64,000 bases of DNA from Diphasiastrum complanatum. Lineage: Eukaryota > Streptophyta > Lycopodiopsida > Lycopodiales > Lycopodiaceae. The position numbers and the translations under genes were made by a program. Position 1 is the stretch's first letter; each line of letters starts with the position of its first letter. Below the pieces are notes generated by a model. It made no database searches. It saw only the letters and a list, made by a program, of their open reading frames with translations, and was not told the DNA's origin. This document shows, one piece after another, positions 63,683 through 64,000 of the stretch. The stretch spans positions 26,215,462-26,279,461 of the forward strand of contig CM055113.1 of NCBI GenBank assembly GCA_029204225.1. Direction: 5' to 3'.

Positions 63683-64000
63683 GCATTTATTTGTGCCAAT
63701 TTCACGAAAAAAAAAAACATCTGGCTTGGTTCAGTACTCAAAATTTGACCGAATGCAACGACTTTTTTTTTGATATAGCAAGACAACACAAACATTTTTC
63801 TCACGATCGTTTTCCATTGCAAGCCCTACACACACAGAGAGAAATTATGATGTCAACATACGTTGGAACATACATACATACATAGATGTAAATTTATAAA
63901 ACACAATGTAAATAGCTGGATAAATATACCCAGGTTTGAAATTGTTTGAAATTATCTTGAAATAGTTTTATGTAATTTAAATATCTTTATAAAACATTAG
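63683..64000. other. No gene seen
   Basis: AT-rich sequence upstream of the short ORF, possibly its promoter; no clear TATA box chosen. Confidence 0.35.

Overview
The window looks like nuclear DNA of a land plant with a large, repeat-dense genome. Evidence: a plant-type GH18 chitinase gene with a TATA box; Ty3/gypsy and Ty1/copia elements, several with initiator-tRNA-Met primer sites; a CACTA-like fragment; and many long (CT)n tracts. A fern is my best guess, but no single base pair proves it. I see no bacterial genes, tRNA, rRNA or CRISPR array.

Layout. 1-9349: a Ty3/gypsy fossil (gag/pol parts, tandem-repeat spacer, an extra coiled-coil ORF, 3' LTR). 9350-15598: gene-poor, with a copia scrap, a 109-bp CT tract and a 1.9-kb T-rich/CATCCGAC region. 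15599-23811 and 28882-41577 are two copies of one compound repeat: extra-ORF region, LTR and leader; a copia gag end; about 0.5-kb tandem units carrying CT tracts; then unrecognised transposon-like coding regions on both strands. The second copy also carries about 5.4 kb beginning exactly at a copia LTR. Between the copies lie a trihelix-type gene (24376-25282, minus) and the one clear host gene, a chitinase 2-like GH18 gene (27970-28899). The chitinase has two frame changes, and its last codons are replaced by the repeat.

42135-57106 is a nest: a CACTA scrap; a minus-strand gypsy LTR holding a gag-only LTR element (43735-51230, 5-bp target duplication), which itself holds a 3.1-kb LINE (45853-48956, 14-bp target duplication). 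A second copy of the outer LTR at 54030-55255 keeps the empty site. It sits in a minus-strand copia element.

58282-63682 holds a minus-strand DUF7869-like gene (transposase-like D/D/E pattern) split by a 2.4-kb terminal-inverted-repeat element (58879-61269) that contains a foldback of about 1 kb. A related element piece at 36210-36800 encodes a 67-codon ORF starting MARTKQT, the histone H3 tail, followed by a proline-rich stretch. This is the most surprising item in the window.

There is no operon or pathway here. Functionally it is a graveyard of nested elements around a damaged chitinase gene. Host or DNA-transposon genes worth following are the chitinase, the trihelix gene, the DUF7869-like gene and the H3-tail ORF.
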